Assembly: GCA_965227335.1 (NCBI GenBank)
Contig: CBDDFV010000012.1
Span: 434,001 to 498,000 of the forward strand
Source of the DNA: CBDDFV01 sp965227335
GTDB lineage: Bacteria; Planctomycetota; Phycisphaerae; Phycisphaerales; SM1A02
Direction: 5' to 3'
DNA: 64,000 nt
In this document: one piece after another, positions 34,392 through 43,233 of the stretch
Layout: every line of letters begins with the position of its first letter
How positions within the stretch are numbered: the first letter of the stretch is position 1
The notes under the pieces: generated by a model
Told to the model about the DNA's origin: nothing
Database searches by the model: none
The model's input: only the letters and a program-made list of their open reading frames with translations
Made by a program: the position numbers and the translations under genes

Positions 34392-35987
34392 CTACGGCCG
34401 CCCGGCGTACTCGTCGGCGATCTCTTCGGCGATGTCCCGGATCGAGCCTTCCGCCGATCCGGCCGGCGGGGCGGGACCGATCGGGGCGACGTCCGCCGCG
34501 CTGGTCTCGATGAGGGCGGCTTCGTCCGTCTCGTCGTGCAGGAGCTTGATCGATCGCCACCGACCGGACTCGAAGCGCCAGGCCATGGTGACGCCGATCG
34601 CGATGATGAACGACGCCGCGCCGATCCAGGGACCGATCGACTCCAGCCCCGGCGCGAACACCACCAGGGCGTAGCCGGCTCCGACGATGAACAACCACGA
34701 GTAGATCATGGTGATCACGCCCGGCCAGACGGTGTCGCCGGCGCCGCGGAGGGCGCCGGAGTAGACGATGGCGATCGCGTCGAAGGTCTGGAAGACCGCC
34801 GCGCAGATCATGAGCCGGCCGCCGATCGCGATGATGTTCGCCGCCTGTTCCGGCGTCGCATCGCCGCTGACGAAGATGCTCACGAGCGGATGGCGGAAGA
34901 CGAAGAAGATGAGCGCGCAGACCGTCATGTATCCGGCCGCGAGTCCGACCCCGAACCGGGCGCGGGCGACCGCGGTGTCGGGATCGCCCGCCCCGATGTA
35001 CTTGCCCACGAGGGACGTCACCGCGGTCGAGAACCCGAGGGCGGGCATGAAGCTCAGGTGCATGAAGCCGAGCGCGATCCACCCCGCCGTCATGTGGTCC
35101 TCGCCGAACGTGCCGACGAGCACGGTCATGAAGATCGCCCAGCAGATCAGTTCGTTGCCGTACTGCGTCGCGGCGGGCCAGCCGATCCGGAAGAGATCAC
35201 GCATCGGCGCCCACGCCGGACGCCACGACGCCCGCGCGTTCAGCTCCCGATGCATCGACGGACCGACGAAGATCGCGAACGGAATCGCCAGCTCGATCGC
35301 CGTGCCGAGCACGGTGCCCAGCGCGGCGCCGTACACGCCCATCGCCGGCATGCCCGGAACCCCCGGCAGACCCAGCGCCGGCAGACCTGCCTCGCCGAAG
35401 ATGAAGACGTAGTTGAACACCACGTTCGCCGCGTTGCCGATCGCGGCGGACACGGTGATCACCTTCGGTCGGTGCAGACCGAAGAAGTAATGATGCATCG
35501 CCCGACCCGCGAGCGTGACGATCGCGCCGATCAGGAGAATCTGACCGTATCCCGACTCGAGCTGAATCAGGCGTTCGAGATCGGCCACTTCGGTCGGGTC
35601 ATGAATGAACGTGAAGATCCACGGCAGGATCGCCGCGAAGGGGAGCAGCACGACCAGCCACACCGCGAGACAGATCCACAGCGCGGCCCACGCGTACTGC
35701 GGCCCCCGCTCCGGCGTGCCCGCCCCGAGGTTCTGGCTGACGTACGTGTTGATCACGGTCAGGAAACCGATGATCACCGCGATCGGCGTGAACGCCCAGA
35801 TGCCGCCGTTGCCCTGCGCGGCGACCTCGAGCGGACCGACCTGCGCGACCATCAGCTTGTCGACGAACTGCATGACCGTGTAACTGGTCATGGTCACGAC
35901 CGTCGGCCAGGCGATCCGCCAGACCTCCGCCAGCGGACTCAGTCCGGGCGGCGTGATCGAGTTCCTGGTGGACAGCGCGGCGGACAC
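34392..35987 (-). CDS. MATE-family efflux transporter
   Basis: 531 residues with about 12 hydrophobic segments. The order fits MATE: IAWPTVVTMTSYTVMQFVDKLMVAQVG at the N-terminus, AQGNGGIWAFTPIAVIIGF, INTYVSQNLGAG, a second half starting FRIGWPAATQYGNELI and ALGFSTAVTSLVGKYIGAGD. These exporters move cationic drugs or metabolites against a Na+ or H+ gradient. The C-terminal 60 residues are a cytoplasmic acidic tail. I chose the GTG at 35987 because CGAGGGGCC lies just upstream; no ATG occurs nearby. The leader holds two hairpins. Confidence 0.85.
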   Translation of the reverse strand: MSAALSTRNSITPPGLSPLAEVWRIAWPTVVTMTSYTVMQFVDKLMVAQVGPLEVAAQGNGGIWAFTPIAVIIGFLTVINTYVSQNLGAGTPERGPQYAWAALWICLAVWLVVLLPFAAILPWIFTFIHDPTEVADLERLIQLESGYGQILLIGAIVTLAGRAMHHYFFGLHRPKVITVSAAIGNAANVVFNYVFIFGEAGLPALGLPGVPGMPAMGVYGAALGTVLGTAIELAIPFAIFVGPSMHRELNARASWRPAWAPMRDLFRIGWPAATQYGNELICWAIFMTVLVGTFGEDHMTAGWIALGFMHLSFMPALGFSTAVTSLVGKYIGAGDPDTAVARARFGVGLAAGYMTVCALIFFVFRHPLVSIFVSGDATPEQAANIIAIGGRLMICAAVFQTFDAIAIVYSGALRGAGDTVWPGVITMIYSWLFIVGAGYALVVFAPGLESIGPWIGAASFIIAIGVTMAWRFESGRWRSIKLLHDETDEAALIETSAADVAPIGPAPPAGSAEGSIRDIAEEIADEYAGRP

Positions 35988-36011
35988 GGGAGGCCCCTCG
36001 AAAAGAACGAC

Positions 36012-36032
36012 GCCCGGACGGCGGGTCCGGGC
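36012..36032 (-). promoter_or_regulatory. Hairpin plus T-rich run just before the MATE ribosome-binding site
   Basis: GCCCGGAC and GTCCGGGC form an 8-bp stem with a five-base loop. On the minus strand it is followed by GTCGTTCTTTT and then by GAGGGG and the GTG start. This is terminator-like and could act as an attenuator. A second hairpin, GGCCTGC-ACAG-GCAGGCC, is upstream at 36052-36069. Confidence 0.4.
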
Positions 36033-36155
36033 AAACCGGCGATCGTAGACCGGCCTGCACAGGCAGGCCAAACGGAAAGCGAAAAAAAAGGCGGGGCGAC
36101 GGCGTCAGGCGACATGCCTTTCAACCCGGGAGCAGCGAACAGGATGCGTGCGTCA

Positions 36156-36193
36156 GAAAACAACCGCACCGTCGAGGGGACGACGATGCGGTC
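36156..36193 (-). terminator. Terminator of the PEP-CTERM gene
   Basis: ACCGCA (36163-36168) pairs with TGCGGT (36187-36192), with CGTC/GACG inside. On the minus strand TGTTTTCTG follows. It lies 73 bases past the stop of the gene at 36266-36928. Confidence 0.6.
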
Positions 36194-36265
36194 GCTTCAG
36201 GGGTCGATTCGGAACGCAACGGCAAGTTGGCGCCGCCGAACCGACGGTGATCGATGGTCGGGCGA

Positions 36266-36928
36266 TCAGGCCTGACGTCGGCGTCGACCGGCGAGTCCGG
36301 CGAGACCGAAGAGGGCGAGGGCGCCGGGACCGGGCACGAATGAGACGCCCTGGAGGGCGATTTCGTACTCACCCTGGCCGGCGAAACCGATGTCCCAGTC
36401 GGACAGCGGGTCGAGGCCGCCCGGGCCGTCGGCCCCGGAGATCTCATCGAAGTCGGCGATGTCGAAGATGTTTCCGCTGGCGCTGATGGCGTCGACGCCG
36501 AACGCGGAGATCCCGAGGTAATACACGCCGCCGCTCACGAGGCCCGGGAGTCCCGAACCGTCATCCGGCGTGCCGGTGAGTTCCGAGTGAAACGGGAAGC
36601 CGTCGAAGTCGTCGTTGGCGACCACGCCGAGCCCGCTCGCATCGAACAGGAACAGCTTCGTGTCGTAGCTCGCCGAGCCGCCGAAGCCGCCCTGGTCGCC
36701 GGCGGTCGAGGCGATGAACGCATCGACGTCGTTGATGACGATCTGGTAGAGGTCGACGAAATCGTCGCCGCCGGTCGAGCCGGTGATGGTGGCGAGTCCG
36801 CCGACGCCGCTGACGAGCTGGGCGTCCGCGAGGGATTGTCCGGCGTCGCCGGCTTCCGACCAGCTGCCGCCGGCCATGGCCGCGCCGCTCAGTGAAGCGG
36901 CCGCGATGAGACCGATCATGCACTTCAT
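36266..36928 (-). CDS. PEP-CTERM-type exported protein
   Basis: 220 residues from the ATG at 36928, with AAAGGACC upstream. The signal peptide is MKCMIGLIAAASLSGAAMAGG. The body contains a PPC-like beta-sandwich pattern (VDLYQIVINDVDAFIAST, DTKLFLFDASGLGVVANDD, GVYYLGISAFGVD). The C-terminus is a sorting tag: PGPGALALFGLAGL followed by AGRRRRQA, i.e. a short proline motif, a hydrophobic helix and an Arg cluster, as in PEP-CTERM proteins processed by exosortase. No exosortase gene is in the window. Confidence 0.8.
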   Translation of the reverse strand: MKCMIGLIAAASLSGAAMAGGSWSEAGDAGQSLADAQLVSGVGGLATITGSTGGDDFVDLYQIVINDVDAFIASTAGDQGGFGGSASYDTKLFLFDASGLGVVANDDFDGFPFHSELTGTPDDGSGLPGLVSGGVYYLGISAFGVDAISASGNIFDIADFDEISGADGPGGLDPLSDWDIGFAGQGEYEIALQGVSFVPGPGALALFGLAGLAGRRRRQA

Positions 36929-37156
36929 GTGGGGGTCCTTTCTCTTCTCCGAATGTCGAATACCGTCGTCCCGCGACCGCTCCCAAGGACCGCTCACGCA
37001 ATGACGTAAGTCAAGATTAGCACCCGGCTTGCAAGAATCCATGAGAATCGATGAAAGTGACGGCGATCGGCGGTTATCGGGCGTTGTCGGGGTCGATCTG
37101 CACCGGTTCCACCGGTCCGGACTTGCCCTCCGGCCCCGGCCGGCGAGGATGGGGGC

Positions 37157-38338
37157 ATGACCCGACCCGTCCGAGAAATCGTCCTCGTCGCGAGCCTGCT
37201 CGTCGCCAGCGTTGCGTCCACGTTCGCCCAGACCGACGCCCGGCCCCCGACCGGGGCCGAAACCGATGGTCCGCGCCCGACCGGACCCGCCTGTCTCGCC
37301 CCCGTCGATCCGGCGTGGCTCGATCGCCTCCCCGGCCCGGATCGCGCGGCCCTCGACGCCGGACTCGGGTACGCCCCGCCCGAACTCGCGTCCGATCTGC
37401 AGTGGCCGCAACGGGCGTCCGACGCCGCCGCCCCCTCGTGGACCGACTGGCGGGGCCGCGTCGTCGTCGTCCAGACCTTCACGACGCAGAACAACATCGG
37501 ACGGCTGCTGCTCGAGCGTCTCGGCGAACTCCGCACGCTCGATCCCGAGGGCGACGACCTCGTCCTCCTCGCCATCCACACTCCGCCCGGCGCCGATCGC
37601 GTCGAACGATTCCTCGAACTCAAGCCGCAGCCGAACGTGATCGTCGCGGCGGATCCGAGCGGCGCCTTCTGTGACGCCGCGGGCTTCTACCGTCGACCCG
37701 CGAACACGCTCGTCGACCGCAACGGAACCGTCCGCTACGCCGGTCTCAATCCCCGGGGTCTGGAAGCCGCGACGGGCGCGCTGCTCGCGGAGACGCACGA
37801 TCCCGACGCGGAGCCGACCGCGCTCCCGACGGCCGAGGCGACCGCGTTTCCCACCTTCACCACGAGCGTGGGCAGCGCCCGCGACGTGCGCGGCAAGCCG
37901 GCCCCGAACTTCCACGTCGAGTCGTTCATCACCGCGACGCCCCGCGTCACCGACGAGGTCGTCCTCGTCGAGTTCTGGGGCACGTGGTGCGGACCGTGCG
38001 TCAAGCAGATTCCACACATGAACCAGCTCGCCAATCAGTTCCGCGGCGACGTGGTGGTGATCGGAATCTCGAACGAACCCGCCGGAACGGTGAAGAACTT
38101 CATGCGTTCGACGCCCATGAACTACTACGTCGCCCAGGATCAGCGTCGACAGATGATGCAGGCGATCGGCGCGAACGCGTATCCACACGCCATCGTGATG
38201 TCGTCGGACTGGGTCGTCCGCTGGCAGGGGCATCCGTCGGGGCTGAACTCGACGGTGCTGCAGCAGATCGTCGCGGCGAACCGCGCGCACCACGACGCCG
38301 GCGGCGCGCCGGGGCGAACGCCCCGCTGGCGAAAGTAA
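37157..38338 (+). CDS. Exported protein with two thioredoxin-like domains
   Basis: 393 residues with a signal peptide (VLVASLLVASVASTFAQ). The first TlpA-like domain (about 70-215) has VVVVQTFTTQNNIGR where a CxxC would be expected, so its redox cysteines are absent. The second (about 240-375) has the intact WGTWCGPC with Cys278 and Cys281, NAYPHAIV with cis-Pro, and a resolved thioredoxin fold. It probably reduces or isomerises disulfides in the envelope, with the first domain serving in binding. GAGGAT lies six bases before the ATG and no ribosome-binding site is present. Confidence 0.8.
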   Translation: MTRPVREIVLVASLLVASVASTFAQTDARPPTGAETDGPRPTGPACLAPVDPAWLDRLPGPDRAALDAGLGYAPPELASDLQWPQRASDAAAPSWTDWRGRVVVVQTFTTQNNIGRLLLERLGELRTLDPEGDDLVLLAIHTPPGADRVERFLELKPQPNVIVAADPSGAFCDAAGFYRRPANTLVDRNGTVRYAGLNPRGLEAATGALLAETHDPDAEPTALPTAEATAFPTFTTSVGSARDVRGKPAPNFHVESFITATPRVTDEVVLVEFWGTWCGPCVKQIPHMNQLANQFRGDVVVIGISNEPAGTVKNFMRSTPMNYYVAQDQRRQMMQAIGANAYPHAIVMSSDWVVRWQGHPSGLNSTVLQQIVAANRAHHDAGGAPGRTPRWRK

Positions 38339-38373
38339 ACCACGGATACATCGTTCCGGTACGCGGTGATCGA

Positions 38374-38418
38374 CGCGATCGACCGCGCGGCGATCGCGTC
38401 GTCGCGCGGTCGATCGCG
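38374..38418 (+). terminator. 16-bp hairpin after the thioredoxin-like gene
   Basis: CGCGATCGACCGCGCG (38374-38389) and CGCGCGGTCGATCGCG (38403-38418) pair perfectly around 13 bases, 36 bases past the stop. GTTCTG follows, with few T residues. Confidence 0.6.
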
Positions 38419-38605
38419 GGGTTCTGTGCATTTCCCCGGATGCATGAGAGATGTCTGCGAAATCGCGGCTGATCACGCGGACTGGTCATGGCGGACGACG
38501 CGGGGTCGTTCGTCCGAGAGCCGCCGACCGCGTTGTCATGACGCCGGCGCGGCCGCATGTGAAGCGACTCCCGCTCACCCGCCCCGCGACTGAAAGGACG
38601 TCGTC

Positions 38606-39868
38606 ATGCAACGCGTCACCATCTTCATCGGCGTCGCCGTTCTCGGCGCCGCGAACCTCACCGCCGCCGCGGGGGCCGGCGGGTGCGTGAGCAGCAACGA
38701 ATCCTGTTTCGATCCGCACGGCTCGCCCTCGTGCAACGACGATCAATGCTGCGCCATCGTGTGCGCGCTCGATCCGTGGTGCTGTAATGTCGAGTGGGAT
38801 CAGCCGTGCGCAACCCTCGCCATCGAACTCTGCTCCGACTGCGGCTTCGCGACGGCGGGCGACTGCGGCGAGGCCAACGGCAATCCGGCGTGCAACAACC
38901 CGGACTGCTGCCAGACCATCTGCAACCTGATGCCGGAATGCTGCGAGACGGCATGGGACGCAGCGTGTGCGCAACTCGCCAACGACCTCGTCGACCTGCT
39001 CGGGGCGTGCGAACCAGTCTGGATCCCCGGGCCCGCCCCGCCCGGACTGCCGATCGGCGTCGCCACGCTCGATCCCGCCCACGCCTGCAGCGACTGCCTT
39101 GTCGTCTCCAACATCGGCGCGAGCGGCGACGACGGCGTCGAGTTCATGCACGATGAACTCGGGCCGCCGTTCGCCGGCTACTGCGCGGCGTCGGTCGACT
39201 TCGAACCGCTTCCCGCCGCGACGTTCGGCACGGCGCTCATCGGCCAGGCCGGGCTCGACATCGGGACGGCGCAACTGTCGCTGGAGACGCGGGCGACCTT
39301 CGGGCTTTTTCTCGGTCAACCCGCTGCGGTCATCACGACCAACGCCCCGAATCTCGGTTACACGAATTTCAACTTCCGCGTGCTGCTGGGCGGCGAGACG
39401 GTGGCGGCGCTGGACAACATCCCGTGGCCGGACGGCCTCGTGGCGGGAGCGGAGGCCATGCCGTCGGGCTTTGATCTCTTCGGATCGGCGGACGGCATCG
39501 GCTTCGGCTGGGTGTGGCTGCAGCCGGTGGTGATCACGATGAACACGGAAGTCGGGCCAATCGTGCTCGGCGACACGCTCATCGTCGAGACCGCCGCGCC
39601 CCCGCCGCCGGACACGCGTCTCGGACGGATCCAGGCTCGCGCCGCGCTGGTCCCGGGACCGCTGACGATCACGGCGGTCGAACTCGATCCTGTCACGTGC
39701 GTGGGGGATCTCGACGGCGACGGACTGATCGGCGCGTCGGATCTCGCCGTGCTTCTTGCGGCGTGGGGACCGAACCCGTTCCACCCGGCGGACTTCAACT
39801 TCGACGGCTTCGTCGACAGCGCGGATCTCGCCACGCTGCTCGCGGCGTGGGGGGCGTGCCCGGAATGA
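38606..39868 (+). CDS. Secreted Cys-rich protein with dockerin-like tail
   Basis: 420 residues from the ATG at 38606, with AAAGGACG upstream. After the signal peptide (1-24) come two copies of an eight-cysteine module with identical spacing, Cys34-Cys68 and Cys87-Cys121 (C-x8-C-x4-CC-x3-C-x5-CC-x3-WD-x2-C). A beta-rich domain follows (about 140-350). The tail is a GC-type dockerin-like pair: CVGDLDGDGLIGASDLAVLL and DFNFDGFVDSADLATLLAAW ending in WGAC. The same Cys module occurs four times in the 1021-residue protein at 51416-54481. Confidence 0.75.
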   Translation: MQRVTIFIGVAVLGAANLTAAAGAGGCVSSNESCFDPHGSPSCNDDQCCAIVCALDPWCCNVEWDQPCATLAIELCSDCGFATAGDCGEANGNPACNNPDCCQTICNLMPECCETAWDAACAQLANDLVDLLGACEPVWIPGPAPPGLPIGVATLDPAHACSDCLVVSNIGASGDDGVEFMHDELGPPFAGYCAASVDFEPLPAATFGTALIGQAGLDIGTAQLSLETRATFGLFLGQPAAVITTNAPNLGYTNFNFRVLLGGETVAALDNIPWPDGLVAGAEAMPSGFDLFGSADGIGFGWVWLQPVVITMNTEVGPIVLGDTLIVETAAPPPPDTRLGRIQARAALVPGPLTITAVELDPVTCVGDLDGDGLIGASDLAVLLAAWGPNPFHPADFNFDGFVDSADLATLLAAWGACPE

Positions 39869-39913
39869 ATCGGCTTCCTGGTTCCGCGGGCTCCGCCGAT
39901 CGGACCTCACTGT

Positions 39914-39932
39914 CCGCGGGCGGAGCCCGCGG
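39914..39932. repeat. REP-like hairpin between convergent genes
   Basis: CCGCGGGC-GGA-GCCCGCGG then CT. A truncated reverse copy (CCGCGGGCTCCGCC) is at 39884-39897. It may double as terminator between genes ending at 39868 and 39942. Confidence 0.6.
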
Positions 39933-39941
39933 CTTGCGACG

Positions 39942-40625
39942 TCATGCCGTCGATGATCCCGACGCGGGGGTCAGCACCGCCAGCACCGTCCGCCCGCCTG
40001 TCACCTTGTCCCCTACCTCAACCCGCACGTCGACGTCATCGGGGCGGGGCAGGATGAGTTCGGTCGTCGAGCCGAACTTGATCATGCCGTACTTCTCTCC
40101 CTGATCGAGCGTGCGGCCTGGCGCGAGCGGGCAGACGATCCGCCGCGCAATCGCGCCGGAGATCTGCTTCACGCCCAGCGTGTCGTCGGACGCGCCGATG
40201 CGGAAGGTGACGAGGTTCGATTCGTTGACGACGGCGGACTTCGGGTTGCGGGCGTCGAGATACTCGCCGTCGTGATGTTCGAGATTGACGGTCGTCACCT
40301 CGCACGGCGCGCGGTTGATGTGCACGTTGAAGACGTTGAGGAAGATGCGGATGATGACGGCCCCCTGCTCGCCTGTCGCCGGATGCGTGAACACGCGTTC
40401 GACGGCGGAAATCCGTCCGTCGGCGGGACTGAGCATGGCGCCGGCGGGGAGGTCCGCGGGGGTCGGTCGGGGCGGGTCGCGGAAGAACTGGATCACGAAC
40501 AGCCACAGCCCGGCGGGCACGATCGCCAGCGGCCACCAGCCGAACCAGATCGGCAGGGCGATCAGCGGGGCGGCGATGACGGTCGCGCCGATCCATTCAC
40601 GGGCGCCGTAGGAGGTGAGGAGCAT
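39942..40625 (-). CDS. psd: Phosphatidylserine decarboxylase proenzyme
   Basis: 227 residues, the short archaeal/alpha-proteobacterial type. Two hydrophobic segments at about 11-47 anchor the enzyme. LSPADGRI (65-72), HINRAPCEV and the maturation site FGSTTEL (184-190) are visible; self-cleavage at Gly185-Ser186 makes the pyruvoyl cofactor on the alpha subunit. It converts phosphatidylserine to phosphatidylethanolamine. The ATG at 40625 has TACGCT exactly six bases upstream and no ribosome-binding site. Confidence 0.9.
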   Translation of the reverse strand: MLLTSYGAREWIGATVIAAPLIALPIWFGWWPLAIVPAGLWLFVIQFFRDPPRPTPADLPAGAMLSPADGRISAVERVFTHPATGEQGAVIIRIFLNVFNVHINRAPCEVTTVNLEHHDGEYLDARNPKSAVVNESNLVTFRIGASDDTLGVKQISGAIARRIVCPLAPGRTLDQGEKYGMIKFGSTTELILPRPDDVDVRVEVGDKVTGGRTVLAVLTPASGSSTA

Positions 40626-40631
40626 GGGAGA

Positions 40632-40637
40632 AGCGTA
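40632..40637 (-). promoter_or_regulatory. -10-like TACGCT, leaderless position
   Basis: On the minus strand TACGCT precedes the psd ATG by six bases. Confidence 0.5.
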
Positions 40638-40736
40638 GCGTCCGGGCGTGAAAAAGGAGAGCCGCGCGGGCTCTCCTGGGGGGGTTGATTGGTTTGGCCG
40701 GTCCCCGGCCGAGGGCGCGCATGGGGCGTGCGTTAT

Positions 40737-40755
40737 CCCCGGCCGGAGGCCGGGG
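40737..40755. repeat. REP-like hairpin
   Basis: CCCCGGCC-GGA-GGCCGGGG then CT, in the gap between the HTH membrane protein and psd. Confidence 0.65.
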
Positions 40756-40772
40756 CTGGGGGCGACCTCGTG

Positions 40773-41585
40773 TTACTCGGTCGCCTTGCCGATGAAGAAC
40801 CCGATGAGGCCGAAGAGGATGACGGCGCCGAGCAGACCGCCGGCGTACATCCAGATGTTGCCGGCCATCTGCGTCGCCAGACCGGGGGTGGCGCCGGTGA
40901 CGCCGACCACGCCGATGATGAGGCAGATGATCATGGCGGCCATGGCGCCGACGAGCATGCCGACGCCGAGACCGGAGCCGGCCCCGTCGTAGGCTTCGAT
41001 GACCATCGGCACGCCCGCCGCGATCGGGGCTTCGCCCATCGCGTTGCCCGGGCTTTCCGCCCCGGCGGCTTCGAAGAGGCCGGAGGCGTTGGCGGGGATC
41101 TCGATGTTCTCGTCGCTCGAGTACACCTCTTCGAGGAGTTCGGCCCCGAGCGCGGTGTCGTCCGATTCGCGGGTGAGGTCGAGCAGGCCGGAGCCGGAGC
41201 CGATCGACTCGAGGTTAAGCTCGTCGTCGCCCATCGTCTCGCCGACCTGCGTCTGGTCGCTGTCTTCCTGGTTCACCGTCTCGACATCGAAGACCGAGAT
41301 GCCGGTGTCCTCGCCGGAGTCGGCCAGACCCATGCCGGAGGTGCCGGAGTCCTCGATCTTGAAGTCGAGTCCGGACCCGCCGGCCTGCGAATCGTCGAGA
41401 TCGAGATCGATCGGACCGCCCTCGTCGCCGCCGGCGAGCAGGTCGATCGCCTCCGCCTTGAAGACGAGGTTGTCGCGATCACGAAACTCCTGGAGCTGGC
41501 CGGACGCGACCATTTCCTTCACCTGATCCTCGGACGTGCCGAGTTTCGCGGCGGCTTCCTCCAGGGTGTAGAACATCTTGGCCAT
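40773..41585 (-). CDS. HTH (excisionase/MerR-like) membrane protein
   Basis: 270 residues from the ATG at 41585; AAGGA lies ten bases upstream, whereas a GTG nine bases earlier lacks a spaced ribosome-binding site. The N-terminus (MAKMFYTLEEAAAKLGTSEDQVKEMVASGQLQEFRDRDNLVFKAEAIDLL) is a complete excisionase-type winged helix-turn-helix. An acidic low-complexity linker (about 55-200) follows, then two hydrophobic helices at about 207-229 and 243-266. A DNA-binding-like head on an acidic linker anchored by two helices is common in planctomycetes and unexplained; it could tether DNA or a partner to the membrane. Confidence 0.65.
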   Translation of the reverse strand: MAKMFYTLEEAAAKLGTSEDQVKEMVASGQLQEFRDRDNLVFKAEAIDLLAGGDEGGPIDLDLDDSQAGGSGLDFKIEDSGTSGMGLADSGEDTGISVFDVETVNQEDSDQTQVGETMGDDELNLESIGSGSGLLDLTRESDDTALGAELLEEVYSSDENIEIPANASGLFEAAGAESPGNAMGEAPIAAGVPMVIEAYDGAGSGLGVGMLVGAMAAMIICLIIGVVGVTGATPGLATQMAGNIWMYAGGLLGAVILFGLIGFFIGKATE

Positions 41586-41753
41586 GGGGCTCACATCCTT
41601 CGACTGCGGCGTCGATCGCGTCCATCACCGGGCGCACGCCCCACCAGCGTTCGCCTCGAACCCGCGCCACAACGGCGTCAGGGCGGATCACGACCGATCC
41701 CACCATCTGTAGTCCCGTACGCTACCGAATCAGGCCGGTTCCGGCAAACCTCT

Positions 41754-43145
41754 CTACTCGTCACCCGCCGCGGGCGGCCCCGTCCGGACCGCCGCCAACC
41801 CCGCCGCCAGCACCGGGTCGCCGAGGCGGAACGCCTCCACCCCCGCCTCCACCGGCACGTCGGGAGCGATCCCCTCGCCCTCGAAACACGTGCCGTCCGC
41901 CCGCAGGGCCCGCCAGGAAGGCAGAAAGACGGTCACCTCGGGGGACAACTCGACCGGCCGGGGATTGCCGGAACTCCCGCCGCTCCGACCGCCCACGAGG
42001 ACCGCCCGCGGCGCCGCCTTCATCATCAGCAGGAACGCCTCGCAACTGCTCAGGTTCGCCGGCCCGGTGAGCACCGCGACCGGACCGTCGAACGTCGGCG
42101 GCGTCGCGGCCGGCCGAACCGTCCGTTCCTGCACCTCGCCCCAGCCGTCGGGATCCTCGGGATCAACGAAGACGTGCTTTGCATAGACGCGCGGCTCGTC
42201 GAGGAAACAGCTTGCGATCCGCCGGGCCAGCATCTCGTTGCCGCCGCCGTTCATCCGCACGTCGATGATCATGCCCGGCGCGTCCGCCGACGACTCGATG
42301 ACCTCCAGCGCCGCCTCGAGATCCTTCTGCCGATTGTTCGACCAGCTCGCGATCCACAGGTACGCAACGCCGTCGTCGAACCGGCCGGCCGACACCGTCC
42401 GGTTGATGCGTCGGAGATTCGGCACCAGACGGGACAGAACGCGCCCGTTGATGTTCGCCGCGCGATCGTGCTGATACGTCGGGAGACGACCGCCGTCGAA
42501 ATCGATCCAGATGTGTCCATCCTCCGCCCCGCTCAGCACCTCCCGGAGCCGGACGACGAACGCGACCCACGACGGCGACGCGAGCAGCTCGTCCCGCGCG
42601 GCCGCCACTCGCGCGGACCAGTCGATCCCGAGTCGGTCGCGATAGGCGTACCGCGTCAGCAGCGAATCCTCGAGCGTCCGGACCGCGCGTCGAAGCGCCT
42701 CGGCGTCGGGCGCCGGCGTGTCGGACGCGGGGCGTGTCGCAAACGTCAGCGTCCGTCCCGGCAGGATCTCACCCGCCGCGGAACGGAAACCCGTGTACGC
42801 GCCCGCGTTCAGGCCGAACGTGTACAGCCGACCCGGGGCCAGCCGGACGTCGATGACACAGGTCCGCGGATCGGGCCAGCGCGGGGGACCGGTCAGTTCC
42901 GGAAACAACGGGCCGCCCCCGGTCACCGAATGACCCCCGATCGTCATGTCCTGATCGAACGCGATGCGGATCTCGGTCAGCCCCGGGTCAACCGCGAGAT
43001 CGCCGTCGTTCACGCTGATCGACATCACCTCCGGCGGCGCGGCGTGAGCGGTCGCGGCCGCAACGCATGCGAACACGAGCAGAACGAACGAGCACACGAC
43101 GCGACCAGGCGTGTGACGACGGGCGGGGTCGGGGATCAAAGCCAT
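41754..43145 (-). CDS. Exported S41-family peptidase with Ig-like domain
   Basis: 463 residues. A signal peptide (VVCSFVLLVFACVAAATAHA) is followed by a bacterial Ig-like domain (about 45-130: VNDGDLAVDPGLTEIRIAFDQDM, LAPGRLYTFGLN). The S41 (tail-specific protease) region contains GMIIDVRMNGGGNEMLARRIA, then ANLSSCEAF with Ser366-Ser367 as candidate nucleophile, and VGGRSGGSSGNPRPVEL. No PDZ domain is evident. It lies 88 bases from the divergent tricorn gene and shares its catalytic family. The ATG at 43145 has TACCAT six bases upstream. Confidence 0.8.
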   Translation of the reverse strand: MALIPDPARRHTPGRVVCSFVLLVFACVAAATAHAAPPEVMSISVNDGDLAVDPGLTEIRIAFDQDMTIGGHSVTGGGPLFPELTGPPRWPDPRTCVIDVRLAPGRLYTFGLNAGAYTGFRSAAGEILPGRTLTFATRPASDTPAPDAEALRRAVRTLEDSLLTRYAYRDRLGIDWSARVAAARDELLASPSWVAFVVRLREVLSGAEDGHIWIDFDGGRLPTYQHDRAANINGRVLSRLVPNLRRINRTVSAGRFDDGVAYLWIASWSNNRQKDLEAALEVIESSADAPGMIIDVRMNGGGNEMLARRIASCFLDEPRVYAKHVFVDPEDPDGWGEVQERTVRPAATPPTFDGPVAVLTGPANLSSCEAFLLMMKAAPRAVLVGGRSGGSSGNPRPVELSPEVTVFLPSWRALRADGTCFEGEGIAPDVPVEAGVEAFRLGDPVLAAGLAAVRTGPPAAGDE

Positions 43146-43151
43146 ATCCCG

Positions 43152-43157
43152 ATGGTA
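43152..43157 (-). promoter_or_regulatory. -10-like TACCAT, leaderless position
   Basis: On the minus strand TACCAT precedes the S41 peptidase ATG by six bases. On the plus strand TAAGGT at 43179-43184 may be the -10 of the divergent tricorn gene. Confidence 0.5.
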
Positions 43158-43233
43158 GCCGCCCGACCCGTGGCGTTGTAAGGTGCAGAATCGTTCCGGA
43201 TCGATTTCGTGCGGGGGTTTCGGAGGTTGATGC

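Noticed and set aside
36012..36069. Known riboswitch in the MATE leader
   Set aside because: Two hairpins are present but no conserved core of the guanidine, NMT1 or other riboswitch classes could be recognised.
38486..39910. Long minus-strand frame opposite the Cys-rich dockerin protein
   Set aside because: Arg/Ala-rich composition without domains, mirror of a clearly real gene with a signal peptide and dockerin-like tail.
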